The notes below the pieces were generated by a model. That model ran no database searches. It was given only the letters and a program-made list of their open reading frames with translations, and had not been told where the DNA came from. A DNA stretch of 64,000 nucleotides from Holothuria scabra. Taxonomy: Eukaryota > Echinodermata > Holothuroidea > Aspidochirotida > Holothuriidae. The stretch is taken from NCBI GenBank assembly GCA_037179385.1, contig CM074185.1, positions 7,373,371 to 7,437,370 on the forward strand, written 5' to 3'. How positions within the stretch are numbered: position 1 is the first letter of the stretch; each line of letters begins with the position of its first letter. Shown here piece by piece: positions 46,001 to 54,474 of this stretch. The translations under genes were made by a program, and so were the position numbers.

Positions 46001-46190
46001 TCCTCATGTAGAAGATGCTTTTCGTCCTGATCCAGCCAGCAGTTCATTCTCTCGTCCAGAGACAGAGATGAACATTGCATCCGGTTGCCCTCTCTTTGTC
46101 TCTCATGAGATCATTGAAAATCCTCTAAAGGGGTTTTTAAAAAATGATACAATTTATCTCCAAATTGAAGTAAACATTGCTGACCTGTGA
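30394..46190 (+). CDS. TRAF-family adaptor, RING-less, four coding exons (join)
   Basis: Exons 30377-30432 (coding from ATG 30394), 40738-40797, 42437-42499 and 45378-46190 join in phase 0 to give 324 residues. Residues 1-54 hold a zinc-binding pattern (C-x2-C-x17-C-x2-C, then H-x4-C). Residues about 87-170 are a heptad-rich coiled coil. Residues about 172-321 are a TRAF-C/MATH domain, with FNGKLIWKI, FYTSHYGYKMCGRVYLNGDG, GKGTHLSIFFAIKRGDYDAF, WPFKQ and MNIASGCPLFVS. The domain is closest in feel to TRAF3/TRAF2. Such proteins trimerise and bind cytoplasmic tails of TNF-receptor or Toll/IL-1 pathway proteins. This one lacks the RING ligase domain and TRAF-type zinc fingers, as vertebrate TRAF1 lacks the RING. 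The ATG context (G at -3 and +4) is good. Extra exons in the 10.3-kb intron cannot be excluded. Confidence 0.75.
30577..32188 (+). mobile_element. Helitron-like element with DR1 tandem array (copy C)
   Basis: The left end GGTTTGGATGGTAAGAGAAACC and a TG microsatellite (30623-30655) are followed by nine ~145-bp units. Exact AGGTCAAAGGTCA lies near 30762, 30908, 31054, 31197, 31345, 31636 and 31926. The right end ATCATCGAAACCTCAATGCA plus TTCTGGTTT matches copies A and B. It lies in the second TRAF intron, 145 bp after the first coding exon, in the sense orientation. Confidence 0.65.
32382..32475 (+). repeat. SINE 3' part (plus strand)
   Basis: 'acaagccaatgagccacaac', 'ccaataggttggaaactggg', then 'ctccatctaactaagtaacta', is the 3' half of the family with its TAAC tail. 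The head is missing or strongly diverged. Confidence 0.75.
32573..32822 (-). repeat. Full-length tRNA-derived SINE (minus strand)
   Basis: It starts with the reversed tail (ttagttagttagatggagtt) and continues through the body. It ends with the tRNA-like head, which on the minus strand reads TGGTATAACAGTAGAGCATTTGCC... with a B-box-like GTTAGATTCCC. About 250 bp. It sits tail-to-tail with the plus-strand fragment at 32382-32475, leaving a 97-bp spacer. Confidence 0.8.
32823..34790. other. Intron sequence with A-rich patch and old repeat debris
   Basis: An A-rich region lies at 33226-33290. The 33775-33950 stretch ('gggctgtaaccccaggggac', then 'atgtccccttaaat', then 'gtcccccctgacccc') resembles decayed transposon sequence. 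No exon was recognised. Confidence 0.4.
34795..35030 (+). repeat. tRNA-derived SINE (plus strand)
   Basis: A diverged head with 'caaagcatctgacttacagt' and 'ttcatgtcctggctgggt' is followed by the family body ('aacaagccagtgagccacaa') and tail ('ccatctaattaactaactag'). A partial repeat of the tail region follows at 35031-35060. Confidence 0.8.
35031..40737. other. Long TRAF intron; few recognisable features
   Basis: A 31-base A tract at 36981-37011 and a C12 tract at 39610-39621 stand out. TTAGGG-like short repeats occur at 38735-38795, with 'taatgagacaggg' at 38868, which is related to the foldback at 43517-43745. A 'tttggtgttgta' triplication lies at about 40228-40270. No exons of recognisable families were found. 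Confidence 0.4.
36981..37011 (+). repeat. Poly-A tract
   Basis: An uninterrupted A run of about 31 bases with no SINE or LINE body recognised before it. It could be the remnant tail of an unrecognised retroposon. Confidence 0.8.
40738..40797 (+). CDS. TRAF coding exon 2
   Basis: Sixty bases between acceptor ACCGACAG and donor GAG|GTAACA encode DNDQANNGVRRCDNCQYNEE in phase 0. It contributes the second CxxC pair. The reading frame is open, and phase matches both neighbours. Confidence 0.7.
40798..41706. other. Intron sequence, nothing recognised
   Basis: Short frames on the plus strand (40948-41479) show no motif. I see no repeat termini. Confidence 0.4.
41715..42074. mobile_element. hAT-type MITE with perfect 8-bp target duplication
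   Basis: The left end TAGTGTTTGCACTGGGTA and the inverted right end (ACCCGGTGCAAACACTA) flank 360 bp with no coding capacity. The subterminal sequence is rich in GGGTACCCG. GTAAATGT is present on both sides (41707-41714 and 42075-42082), the 8-bp target duplication typical of hAT transposons. It lies in the intron between coding exons 2 and 3 of the TRAF gene. Confidence 0.9.
42437..42499 (+). CDS. TRAF coding exon 3
   Basis: Sixty-three bases between acceptor TATCTCAG and donor AAG|GTAAGC encode HGYPQCAANYPSVPNTSSR plus TK, phase 0. His and Cys here may complete the zinc site begun in exons 1 and 2. Confidence 0.7.
42500..43516. other. Intron sequence, nothing recognised
   Basis: 'tccatgtata' at 42640-43005 recurs in inverted form (acatggacagagcatac / catgctctgtccatgtat), which marks a possible foldback of about 370 bp with ends near 42637 and 43003. 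No exons seen. Confidence 0.35.
42637..43003. repeat. Candidate foldback element
   Basis: 'tatacatggacagagcat' at 42639 is mirrored by 'atgctctgtccatgtata' at 42983-43000, an 18-base inverted pair. Sequence inside is unremarkable apart from 'ggcggccgttttggtggg'. Target duplications were not resolved. Confidence 0.45.
43517..43745. repeat. Foldback with GGGGACCAATGAGACG repeats and CCCTAA-like loop
   Basis: The left arm has repeated (gtctcattggtcccc)-type units. The right arm has their reverse complements, (gggggaccaatgagac) repeated four to five times. The loop (about 43586-43643) is degenerate CCCTAA sequence. The whole is a large stem of tandem units. A piece of the same repeat is at 38860-38880. 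Confidence 0.7.
43845..44025 (+). repeat. SINE, head truncated (plus strand)
   Basis: 'agtcctggccgggtcatacc' leads into the body 'aacaagccagtgagccacaa' and 'accaattggttggaaactgg'. The tail is short. Confidence 0.75.
44026..45377. other. Intron sequence with a 23-bp tandem duplication
   Basis: At 44970-45015 'aggaaaataattgcctttat' (plus cag) is repeated twice in tandem. Nothing else was recognised before the terminal exon's acceptor. Confidence 0.5.
45378..46190 (+). CDS. TRAF terminal exon: coiled coil plus TRAF-C (MATH) domain
   Basis: The acceptor ATTACAG ends at 45377. The phase-0 frame starts GKYKVTENGLGNDLARDVD, upstream of the longest frame an ATG/TTG scan would give, and runs to TGA at 46188-46190 (270 codons). 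The whole TRAF domain is intronless. The C-terminus ends shortly after the last MATH strand (NDTIYLQIEVNIADL), as in typical TRAFs. This exon alone makes the family identification secure. Confidence 0.95.
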   Translation, partial: GKYKVTENGLGNDLARDVDRLALDRQGMDAGEADQIKRAVAAASEKTKLLQHGVRLLDQRVESSAKKCKERETVLKELAKIVENQEKTILGLQSTIAMQNVEIAKLSMKVNELSVTSFNGKLIWKIPNYQEKKRNAINHSPASFYSDCFYTSHYGYKMCGRVYLNGDGIGKGTHLSIFFAIKRGDYDAFLKWPFKQRVCFRLLNQSGAPHVEDAFRPDPASSSFSRPETEMNIASGCPLFVSHEIIENPLKGFLKNDTIYLQIEVNIADL

Positions 46191-46381
46191 TTGGGTGAAT
46201 TAATATCTTAGATGTTTCTTGCCAAATGTTGTGATGTATCTTGAAAGGTGATAAGGGGATGTACATGGTCACATCTTAAAGGGAAATATTATTATCGCAC
46301 TATAAACATCTATGGCTTTATAAAATCAGAATGGCAAGAACTGTGGCACTCCTATCTCAAAAACAAACCTTAGCGAATAAA
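46191..46381 (+). other. TRAF 3' UTR with first polyadenylation signal
   Basis: AATAAA at 46376-46381, about 190 bp after the stop, is the first good poly(A) signal. A second lies at 46755-46760, beyond a SINE. Which is used cannot be told from sequence. Confidence 0.5.
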
Positions 46382-46435
46382 ACCCACGGTAGCAACTGGG
46401 GGAAAGGGATTCCCTAGTAAATGGAAGACTGAACT

Positions 46436-46665
46436 TTTGGTCTAACAGTAGAGCATCCGCCTCTCATGCGGAAGGCCAGAGTTCTGTTCCCAGGTCAAGT
46501 TAAAACAAAGACTCTAAAAATGGAACCTTCTGCCATTGTATGTGGTGCTCTGCATAAACAATGAATCAGGGAAAAAAAAGCCAGTGAGCCACAAATGGAG
46601 AAAAGGCTGTGGCCGGCTCGACTTGAACCAATAGGTTGGAAACTGGGCTCCATTTAACGAACTAA
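46436..46665 (+). repeat. Full-length tRNA-derived SINE (plus strand)
   Basis: The tRNA-like head has GGTCTAACAGTAGAGCATCC (A-box region) and GAGTTCTGTTCCC (B-box region). The anticodon arm-like CCGCCTCTCATGCGG pairs well. Body and 3' part follow the family pattern. It lies between the two candidate TRAF poly(A) signals. Confidence 0.8.
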
Positions 46666-47354
46666 ACCAGTAAACGGAGGGAAGATACAGTCCTGACTAC
46701 GGTATGGCTCGCATCAGTCACATTTATCTTACCCATGCCTCAGTCTCACCAATGAATAAACACTAGCAACAGCTTCATATTCTCAGACAATTATGCGTAA
46801 GAATAGCTACAAAAGTTGTATCCTTCCAAATTTTGAAAGTCTGGGAGAATATTGTTAATGAGCAACAAATCACTAGATTTCTCTTTGTGAGAAACTTATT
46901 TCTTGAAAAGAAGGCTACAATACTTTCTTATTGTGAACAATATGTCATTCTCAGTCTACAGAAGTTAATTTTAAAACTTCAAATTTCTCAAAATGGAATA
47001 TTTTTCTGTAAAGGCAAATAGATAAAAAATAAATAGGTGGACAGTTTGTTGTTGGTAAACTGTAGTCTTGTACAGGTATTCCTAAATTGACCTTGGCAAA
47101 AATTATTGTACTGTACCTATTCCAGTAATGTACTTGACACTAAAATGTACATTATTTTTGTGTGAACATTTGCTGTTGTCCTGTAGTATAAAAGGAAATG
47201 TGGTTACATTTAAGCACAAGGCATATTTGGTATGGCCATTTCTGAATGTATATCAATGTGAGATCAAAATGGTTTGATGTTCATAATGGAAGTACTGTAC
47301 CAGATGAAGATGACATGACAGACACTACATATTTTTTCAACTATGTTTGTTATG
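46666..47354. other. Unassigned sequence downstream of the TRAF gene
   Basis: No gene supported. AATAAA at 46755-46760 could be a distal TRAF poly(A) signal. The frame at 46833-47021 has no motif. Confidence 0.4.
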
Positions 47355-47582
47355 CTAAATGCATCTGGCTTGCAGTCGGGAGGTTGGGAGTTGAGTCCTG
47401 GCCGGGTCATACGGAAGACATTAAAAATGGAACCTTCTGCCTTTGTGCTTGGTGCTCAGCATAAACATTGGAGCAAGGAAAACAAGCCAGAGAGCCACGA
47501 CTGGAAAAAAGGCTGTGGCAAGCTCGACTTGAACCAATTGATTGGAAACTGGGCTGTAAAACTCTATATAACTAACTAACTG
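47355..47582 (+). repeat. tRNA-derived SINE (plus strand)
   Basis: The head retains 'aatgcatctggcttgcagtc' and the B-box-like 'gggagttgagtcctgg'. The body 'aacaagccagagagccacga' and tail 'tataactaactaactgag' follow. Confidence 0.8.
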
Positions 47583-48477
47583 AGCAGTGGTTTGTAGGAA
47601 ATCAATGATTTGAGGAAAACTCAACTGTTTAGGAGATCTTCAGGCTTGAAGCCATTCTTGGTCACTAAAGGTCAAAAAGCAAAATTTCCCCAAACTTCCT
47701 AAGGAGCATATGCAAACCTGTTTTTCCAAAAGATAGTTTTTCCTTAGATATCAATTTTTCTGTGGCTGAAAGAAATGTGGTGTGATAAAAAATGTCTAAC
47801 TTAACAGATGAATTCTTGGTTCTCATTTAGAATAAGTGCCTATAGTCAAGGTTGGTGATGATGGCTAGGGTTTGTCTGTGGTGAAGTTATGGAGTTTGAA
47901 AAGTCATTTAAGGCTTAAAGCTGGAATAAGTACACTCAAAATCATGTTTAAATTAAGAGTTATTGTACTGTAGGTTTTAGTTTGTGGTAAGATAAAGCTA
48001 AAGCAACAATTTTATGATGACTTGGTCATTTTTGGGCACTGATTCTAAATTACAGTAGAACCAAATTCTTTTAGGTACTTTTCTTTTTTTACCATTTGTG
48101 TGTGCAATATTATGTTCTGAAATACTGTACTAAAAGCTTGCCTTAAAATTCAAGAGCAGTCGTCACAACTTATTTTGAAGCTGTATCTCACATTTTCTTC
48201 TTATTTTTCTTCAAAGTATCTTTCATAATATTTTAGGGCTTCAAAATTGATATTCCAAGGTAACCAAGCAGTTATTCCTAGGAAATTTCACATATGAGAA
48301 AAAAAAATATTGTCACATGATTCTCAGTAGCCAATCATTGAACAGGACTGTCTACTACCCTAAGTTGGTGTGACTGCATTTCCACTTAAAGAAAGGTAGA
48401 ATTTTTGTAAGATATTAAGGTGAGGTTGGCTGCCCACAGTACTCTTTTATGTTAAGACAAAGTATAAACCAGTACTA
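47583..48477. other. Unassigned sequence
   Basis: No element or gene recognised. Confidence 0.4.
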
Positions 48478-48556
48478 TAGGAAGAAAAGGCATTGGCTGG
48501 CCAGACTTCAACCAATTGGTTAAGAAGTGAGTGGTAAAACTCCATTTAACTTACTA
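48478..48556 (+). repeat. SINE 3' fragment (plus strand)
   Basis: 'aaggcattggctggccagac', 'ccaattggttaagaagtgag', then 'ctccatttaacttactaag', match the 3' third of the SINE family. Confidence 0.65.
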
Positions 48557-50000
48557 AGTTATAACCCAGTACTATTGTTTAATTTTGGTGTCATGAAGAT
48601 GTCATAAAGTATGAACGTGAAAAAGTGATATTTGCTTCATCCAAGAAGAATATATCTCAGTACTACTGATGAAAATTTCAGCATTTTACTACTTTGTGTG
48701 ACTATAACAGGCAAAAGCAGTATCGTTGAAAGTATCTGTTAGCAGTTAACTCCATTTTCCAACATTCAAATTGTGAAATGGAAGTACTACATCAGAGTAC
48801 TTGAATGGATAAACAGGTTTTAAAAGGTTGGTAATGGTAGAGGATAAGAGGAGGGGACTATTCCATGAGACTTCCTTTACCTTTCATTCTTATATATTAC
48901 AAAGAAATGTAAGGGGTGCCAATGTAGGGGAAGGGGGGATCATGAAAGGACTATTGAATCATGAGCTCTCCATCTAAAGAAATGTCCTGTTCCTGAAACC
49001 TGGCCCAAAGGGAGGGCTTGTGGTGTGACAGTGCCTAACAAAGTTGGCTTTTTTGTGTTGTCTGTTTACAATTCAGCAACATGCTGTGATGTTTCTTCCT
49101 AAGAATGTAACATACAGTAGACACCGTATAAGCTCAAAAGCAGGGAGTGCAACTGTTTGCATTGCATGAGAGCAATTAGCATATTCTTACTGGCCTGTTA
49201 GCTAATCCTAAAGGTTACGTAACTTTTTTGGTGTTTTGGTTTATCTGGTATGAACAATCAGTTAATCAGATGTGAAACCTGACTATATCAAGAGTGTACA
49301 TACTGTGTTTTGTTTCATCTCTGAGATGATAGGATATCAGGCAGAGAGAGAGAGAGAGGGGGGGAGATTGCTTCAAAAATTATTCAGAAGGGATGTTTCA
49401 TTATGACCCTCATCTCCCTCCTACCAATATTTCTTTGCAAAACCAAAATTCTTGTCATTCCTTAAATTGTTTAAAACCTCTGAAGGAGAACCATTTATTT
49501 TTATAAAGCAACCAAACGACAAATCATGTGCCTTGAGTTTTCTTGAATTTTACCTTCATCCTATATAGTGTACAATTTGGAACTTCCTGTTAACCAGAGT
49601 AAATGCTTGGTATTGTTCTATAATTTCATTTATTAATCAGTACTAGATAATATTAGAAATTATGCATGATGTCATCGGGCAGAAGTTGCTCCTTCCTTTG
49701 GAGTAATACCCATGTCGTAATCATTACAAGTTACATCAACAAATTCAGGCAGCTGCTTTATCAACAATGCAAGTCTACAGTAATACTGGGTCGTAAAACT
49801 TCATGTAACTAACTAGCTACAGTACTACATGACCACTATGAAGTCATATGCCCGTGTCATGTGCTCCTCCAAACTGATATCACATGGGCTTAATGCAAAT
49901 CATCTTTATCAGCAAGTAAAGCAGAATTTTGTGAAACATTCCACCATACCCTTTAATGTTTATAATGTACAAACTAGTGATTTCATGTGTATTTTTTTAA
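48557..50000. other. Unassigned, with GA microsatellite and a SINE tail
   Basis: A GA/G run lies at 49341-49364. 'actgggtcgtaaaacttcat' with 'gtaactaactagct' at 49784-49817 is a SINE tail fragment. No gene supported. Confidence 0.45.
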
Positions 50001-50341
50001 AAGGGGCTCATTGAGTTGATATTGATAACTTTATGAGAGTGTTAAAGGGTCACTACCTCATGACAATTCTTTCTTGTTAGCACAATAAGTCAAGTTTCAT
50101 ATCCAATTTTTTAAAGGGCAAAATGTGTTCTGACTCGTAAGGGTTTTGTGCATTTTTTAAAAAAGTGTTTGGTCATGAATTTTTGAAAATGAAATTGAAC
50201 TGGTAAGTGCCCACTCATAAAACAGTTATTTTTGTGTAGGATGTGAGTTATTGTCTTGACCATTTGTCATTGGTATGTGAAGAAAACTCAACAGGTTTAG
50301 AAAAATTTGTTGAATTTCAAGAACTAACTCAATGAGCTGCT
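50001..50341. mobile_element. TTAA-flanked MITE (copy 2)
   Basis: The ends AAGGGGCTCATTGAGTTGAT and, inverted, AACTCAATGAGCTGCT abut TTAA (49997-50000 and 50342-50345). Internal sequence aligns with the copy at 13190-13551 at a level suggesting substantial age. It has no coding capacity. Confidence 0.8.
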
Positions 50342-50499
50342 TTAATACTTGGGTAGTAATTTGTCGATTTCAATATCTTCTTTAAATTTTAATATGTAAA
50401 GAATAAAAAAATGGTAAGAATGAAATGTTTCGTTTTCCTCTTAAGAAAGTAGCTGTGTTTTATTCGTTTGCTGAATGTTTTCACTTTTTCAATAAGTCC

Positions 50500-50605
50500 C
50501 TTCCGTATGGAACCTTCTGTCATTGTGCTTGGTGCTTAGCTTAAGCAGCGGGGCAGGGAAAACTGGACAAAAAGTTGTGGTTAAAAACTGATCCTTTAAA
50601 CCACA
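50500..50605 (+). repeat. SINE fragment, eroded (plus strand)
   Basis: 'atggaaccttctgtcattgt' and 'gcttggtgcttagcttaagc' match the family body. The 'ccagtgagccac' block is deleted. Confidence 0.65.
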
Positions 50606-50667
50606 TGTAACGATTAATCTCCATATGTGTCATTACTGTTTACGATATTTTTGAAGTTTCATGTAGT

Positions 50668-50740
50668 GCAGGCATGGAGCCAGACATTCTTAAAGGGGTG
50701 TTGGGGGGGGGGGTGACCGAAGAGAAAACATGGGTGTGAG
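50668..50740 (+). repeat. Poly-G module
   Basis: 'ggcatggagccagacattct', then 'aaaggggtgtt', leads into an 11-base G run (50703-50713), in the same arrangement as other poly-G modules of the window. Confidence 0.45.
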
Positions 50741-50891
50741 GGAGTTGCATTGTTAATTTTCCATATTTCTTTTATTGCTGATGTGGTGCAAAAGAAAGGC
50801 ATGAGGCTGTAAAAGCCCCCTTTTGAATCCAGGCCTGTAGTGAGTGTATTGGATAAGGTTCTACACCTTAACTTCTATCCTTCTAGCTTAA

Positions 50892-51297
50892 GGCCAGGTC
50901 ACACTACAGTGATATTGGATCGGGCTACTATCCGATTTTGATGAGTTTTAGTAAAAATCTCCTCCATCTCTTGTCGGAAAGAATCAAAATTTTGCCTTCC
51001 TGTGTAAAAATATGATTGGTATTAGAGAAACACGGAAATGAAATATAAGGTACTTATTTCGTGATGTCACATTGACAACTAGCTACTATGTGTATCTGAT
51101 AAAAGCTGTCTGCGGATGTGACGTCACAGAATAATTGGTATAACTCAGAATTTCATAGTCCTGCAGTACAATTCATGTATCTACAGAGGTTTGCAAATTT
51201 TTGTTTCTTTTTGACCAAAGATGGAGAAGATATTAATGAAAACTCACAAAAATCGGAGCGATATCCAATCCAATAGAACTGCAGTGTGACCTGGCCT
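50892..51297. mobile_element. TTAA-flanked MITE with CCAGGTCACACT termini
   Basis: The left end GGCCAGGTCACACTACAG and the inverted right end CTGCAGTGTGACCTGGCC are adjacent to TTAA (50888-50891 and 51298-51301). Subterminal parts also pair loosely (ATTGGATCG / CGATATCCAAT). The 406-bp element has no coding capacity and is a different family from the TTAA MITE 550 bp upstream. Confidence 0.8.
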
Positions 51298-51304
51298 TTA
51301 ATGT

Positions 51305-51425
51305 AGTGGTGACCACAGCCCTTTTCCAGTTGTGAGGTACTGGATTGTTTTCCTTCCTAAGGCATATGCAGAGAATCTTGTACTATGGCAACAAAGTACT
51401 TGCCATTGTTACCAATTTGGACATG
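51305..51425 (-). repeat. SINE fragment (minus strand)
   Basis: 'tgaccacagcccttttccag', then 'ttgtgaggtactggattgtt' and 'ttccttcctaaggcatatgc', is a diverged reverse copy of the family body. Confidence 0.55.
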
Positions 51426-52400
51426 AGAATACTTTTTTTTTTTTATAGATTTGAACTGCCAACAGATTTTCAACCATATGTGTTAAATATCGACCTCCTT
51501 GAAAAAATTTGCTTCTTTTGTGCCGTAGTTACCATAGGTGTAAGATTCATAACTGCATTTATGTTTTCTAAAAATTGTACCCAAAATGAGATGAAGTTTT
51601 CAACTGTAAAATTAATGCAACTTTAATTTATCAAATTGACCAACCAGCTAAAGTATCAGTTTAAGCCTTTAAACCTCAAGCTACACAGGGTTATATATAT
51701 ATGTGTTTATGGTGCCATTAATTGTGAAATTTTTTGTGATTAAAGCATTACCCCAGCAAAATCTTTGTGTAAATATCTTTGTGTGTGTGTAAAATATGAA
51801 GTGTTACAGAACTTTGGGATGGGGATGATGTATTTATTGTGATGCATCTATAGTGGTGGTTGGTTATGAGTCAACAAAGAAAACGATATGGTAATCCCAG
51901 CCCACAGAAACTCAAGAAGTTTGTGTAAAGGGTGCATATATGTACCTGCAGTAGCAGAGTTGGGAGTTAGGGATTTTGGTTGGGGGATGGGGGGGGGGGG
52001 GAGACAATGACTTGAAGGGTTGCATTGAAGCATTATGTCTAAAATTTAAAAAGGGCATGAGATTTTGGCCTGCCATGCAGGTGATCGGCCTGTGAAAGTC
52101 TTCCCTACTCTCATTTACTATATGGATGCTCCGTGCACCCTCATATAGGTTAAACAGGACTGCATCCCTTTGTGACTAGAAGGGTCTCCTCGCCTTGCAA
52201 AAGTACATTTCTCAGAAACATTTTATCTCATCATTTATTGAAGCATTTTCATTCTTGGAATTCTTATGTTCTGTTAAATGTAAAAGAAGTGTGAGGTGGT
52301 TTCAGTAAAAAAAAAGACCAGAATGACACTTTTTGCCTGTACAGTAGCCAAGATGAAAAGCAATGTTATTATTGACAAACTATAGCTTCTTATGGCATCC
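51426..52400. other. Unassigned, with a G13 tract
   Basis: A G run lies at 51989-52001 in 'ggttgggggatgg' context. No gene or defined element was recognised. Confidence 0.4.
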
Positions 52401-52401
52401 T

Positions 52402-52510
52402 TGTGCACTTATCAATTGCAAGATGCACTGTTTGACCCCTTGGTAAGCCCATGATCAGTCAATGTTCATCAATTAGGAGCATGGTGCACATTACAATTGA
52501 TAAGTGCACA
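52402..52510. repeat. Short foldback element
   Basis: TGTGCACTTATCAATTG at 52402 is mirrored by CAATTGATAAGTGCACA at 52494-52510, with further pairing (GATGCAC / GTGCACATT) inside. The 109-bp palindromic unit is probably a tiny MITE. Confidence 0.65.
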
Positions 52511-52560
52511 GTGGCGTATGAAGCAATATGAAAGGGGGGGGGGGGGGCAGAAAAATTTTT
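52506..52560 (+). repeat. Poly-G module
   Basis: CAGTGGCGTATGAAGC starts at 52509, overlapping the end of the foldback, and leads into a 14-base G run (52534-52547) followed by 'cagaaaaatttttggac'. Confidence 0.5.
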
Positions 52561-53577
52561 GGACTATGCACCTCAGCCTACCCCATTGACCAAAAGTTAC
52601 ATTTTTTATGCTAAATTTTTCGCTTTTTCCTACCAAGAAGAACGATTAATTTCAAATAAAAAAAGGCTATAAATCATTTTTCAAATGAAACTGGGCACTA
52701 ACGAAGGTAGAATTCTTGATTTTTCCAGCCAGGCAACAGTAGACAACAATTCCAGCAGATACATGTCCTTTGCAAACTGAGGAACATTGATAACATTTTA
52801 ATTCTTCAAGTTAGTGAAGAATCTATCTACTCACAGACTATTCAACTGACGGGGTTGAAACGTAACTGATGAAAGGTATATGCGAGCACTTAACGGTAGG
52901 TAAATGATTCCCTGCCTAAAGTCTTGCCCGAAAGACTATTTAAGTGGAGCGCCACCGTCAGTTGGTGCGGAGCGTAGAGGAAGTTCTGAAAAATCGGACC
53001 CCTCAGACAGTCGAAAATGGCATATCTCAGGCTTGTAAGTAGTAGCTAAAGAGCAGCGAGGTAAGAAGACTTCTTCAGGGGAAACGGGCAAGCACCCAAA
53101 TTTTCCGAGTTTTCTTTGAAGTGTAAACATCGCTGTATTAGGGAAAAAAATCAACGGAGCGCGCCGAAATTTTTGCATTTTGAAACAAATATTTGCGGCT
53201 TTGGAGCAATTGTATTGTAGACGCTTTTCGATTCTGAGTTTCTTGTATAGGGAAATTTGAAAAAGTTGGCGGATTACTGATCGAAGAATCTGCACTTCCT
53301 ATATTGGCAAATCTGAGAATGATTGCACGGGGATCGACTGGTGACCATTGTAACTTCATTTTTTCTTAAAGGTCTACGAAATGAAGCTCTTCAATAAAAT
53401 TGAAAATGTTTTTTTTTATTTAAAACACACGTACTAATTCAAAGTCAAGAGCTTACATTGGAGAAAATTTGAAATTTTACGGAAGAATATTTATAAACAT
53501 AGCACTGAAGTTGCCGGTGTCACGTAAAGGTCTGGTATCGCGAATGGCAAATTTCGATTTTTTCATTTCCAGAGCTT
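52561..53577. other. Unassigned sequence left of the array
   Basis: A minus-strand frame at 52936-53295 (119 codons) has no recognised motif. No element ends were defined. The tandem array homology begins at about 53578. Confidence 0.4.
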
Positions 53578-53953
53578 GAAACTCAACTGAAAAGCACGAT
53601 AAGGTACCTTACCCACATTAATTTCTCCTTTGGCTTACACACTAAATCCCCCCCCCCCCCCAAAAAGGGCCTCGAACAGCTTGTCGAAGTTTTCGCCAGG
53701 TGCAAGCTACCACTCGTGTGAAGGCTGCCAAGTTGGCCATTCATGGACCAACTCCCATCTTCAAAGGACATTCTTGAGCCGAGATATAAATCGATGACTT
53801 TTTTTTGAAGGGAAACTGTATTTACAATCACGAGTATATATACACTATTTACAAAGTTGAAATATGAAATCGAATAAAACAGAATAAAAATAAAATAAGT
53901 GAAAACATGATAACACAAACAAAATGTTGAAATTTATTTACTTAAAGCAGACA
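53578..53953 (+). repeat. Array copy 0: rearranged partial unit
   Basis: 53578-53748 matches the block found later at about 55615-55785 (from 'gcacgataaggtacctt' to 'agttggccattcatgg'). It is joined directly to 53749-53953, which matches 54124-54325 ('aactcccatcttcaaaggac' onward). In an intact array these blocks lie on opposite sides of a unit boundary, so the unit junction and flanks are deleted here. Confidence 0.8.
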
Positions 53954-54474
53954 GACAGACGGGGAGAGGGGTACATGTCGTATATATGTCTTAATGCTCT
54001 AAACATTTTTCCGAAAAGTGTTAGTACCGTAGTAGCCTATTTTGATCTATTAAGGTGTACCTTCTGTCAAATAATTCAAAAATATAACTTAAACAGCACG
54101 AAAAATGAATTCTTTCAGTCCAACTCCCATCTTCAAAGGACATTCTTGAGCCGAGATATAAATCGTTGACTTTTTTTTTTTTGAAGGGAAACTGTATTTA
54201 CAATCACGAGCATATTTACACTATTTACAAAATTGAAATATGAAATCGAATAAAACAGAATAAAAATAAAATAAGTGAAAACATGATAACACAAACAAAA
54301 TATTGAAATTTATTCACTTAAAGCAATTGAGTACATTGCGTAACAACAATTAGTGACAATTTTGTTGTGCGATTCACATTACCTGAAGGACCACACTTGG
54401 CCAATTCTCACCTTCCTAAGACCATTAAAAGATCATAGTTGTGTCATGTATGGCTCAATTGTAGACTGGAAGAA

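Noticed and set aside
52936..53295. 119-codon minus-strand frame
   Set aside because: No motif, no splice or promoter context, and an overlapping frame of similar quality. Not supported as a gene.
53583..53918. Minus-strand frames of about 67-111 codons recurring near 53583, 57620 and 61286
   Set aside because: They recur only because the DNA block recurs. The frames differ in length through homopolymer slippage, which argues against protein constraint.
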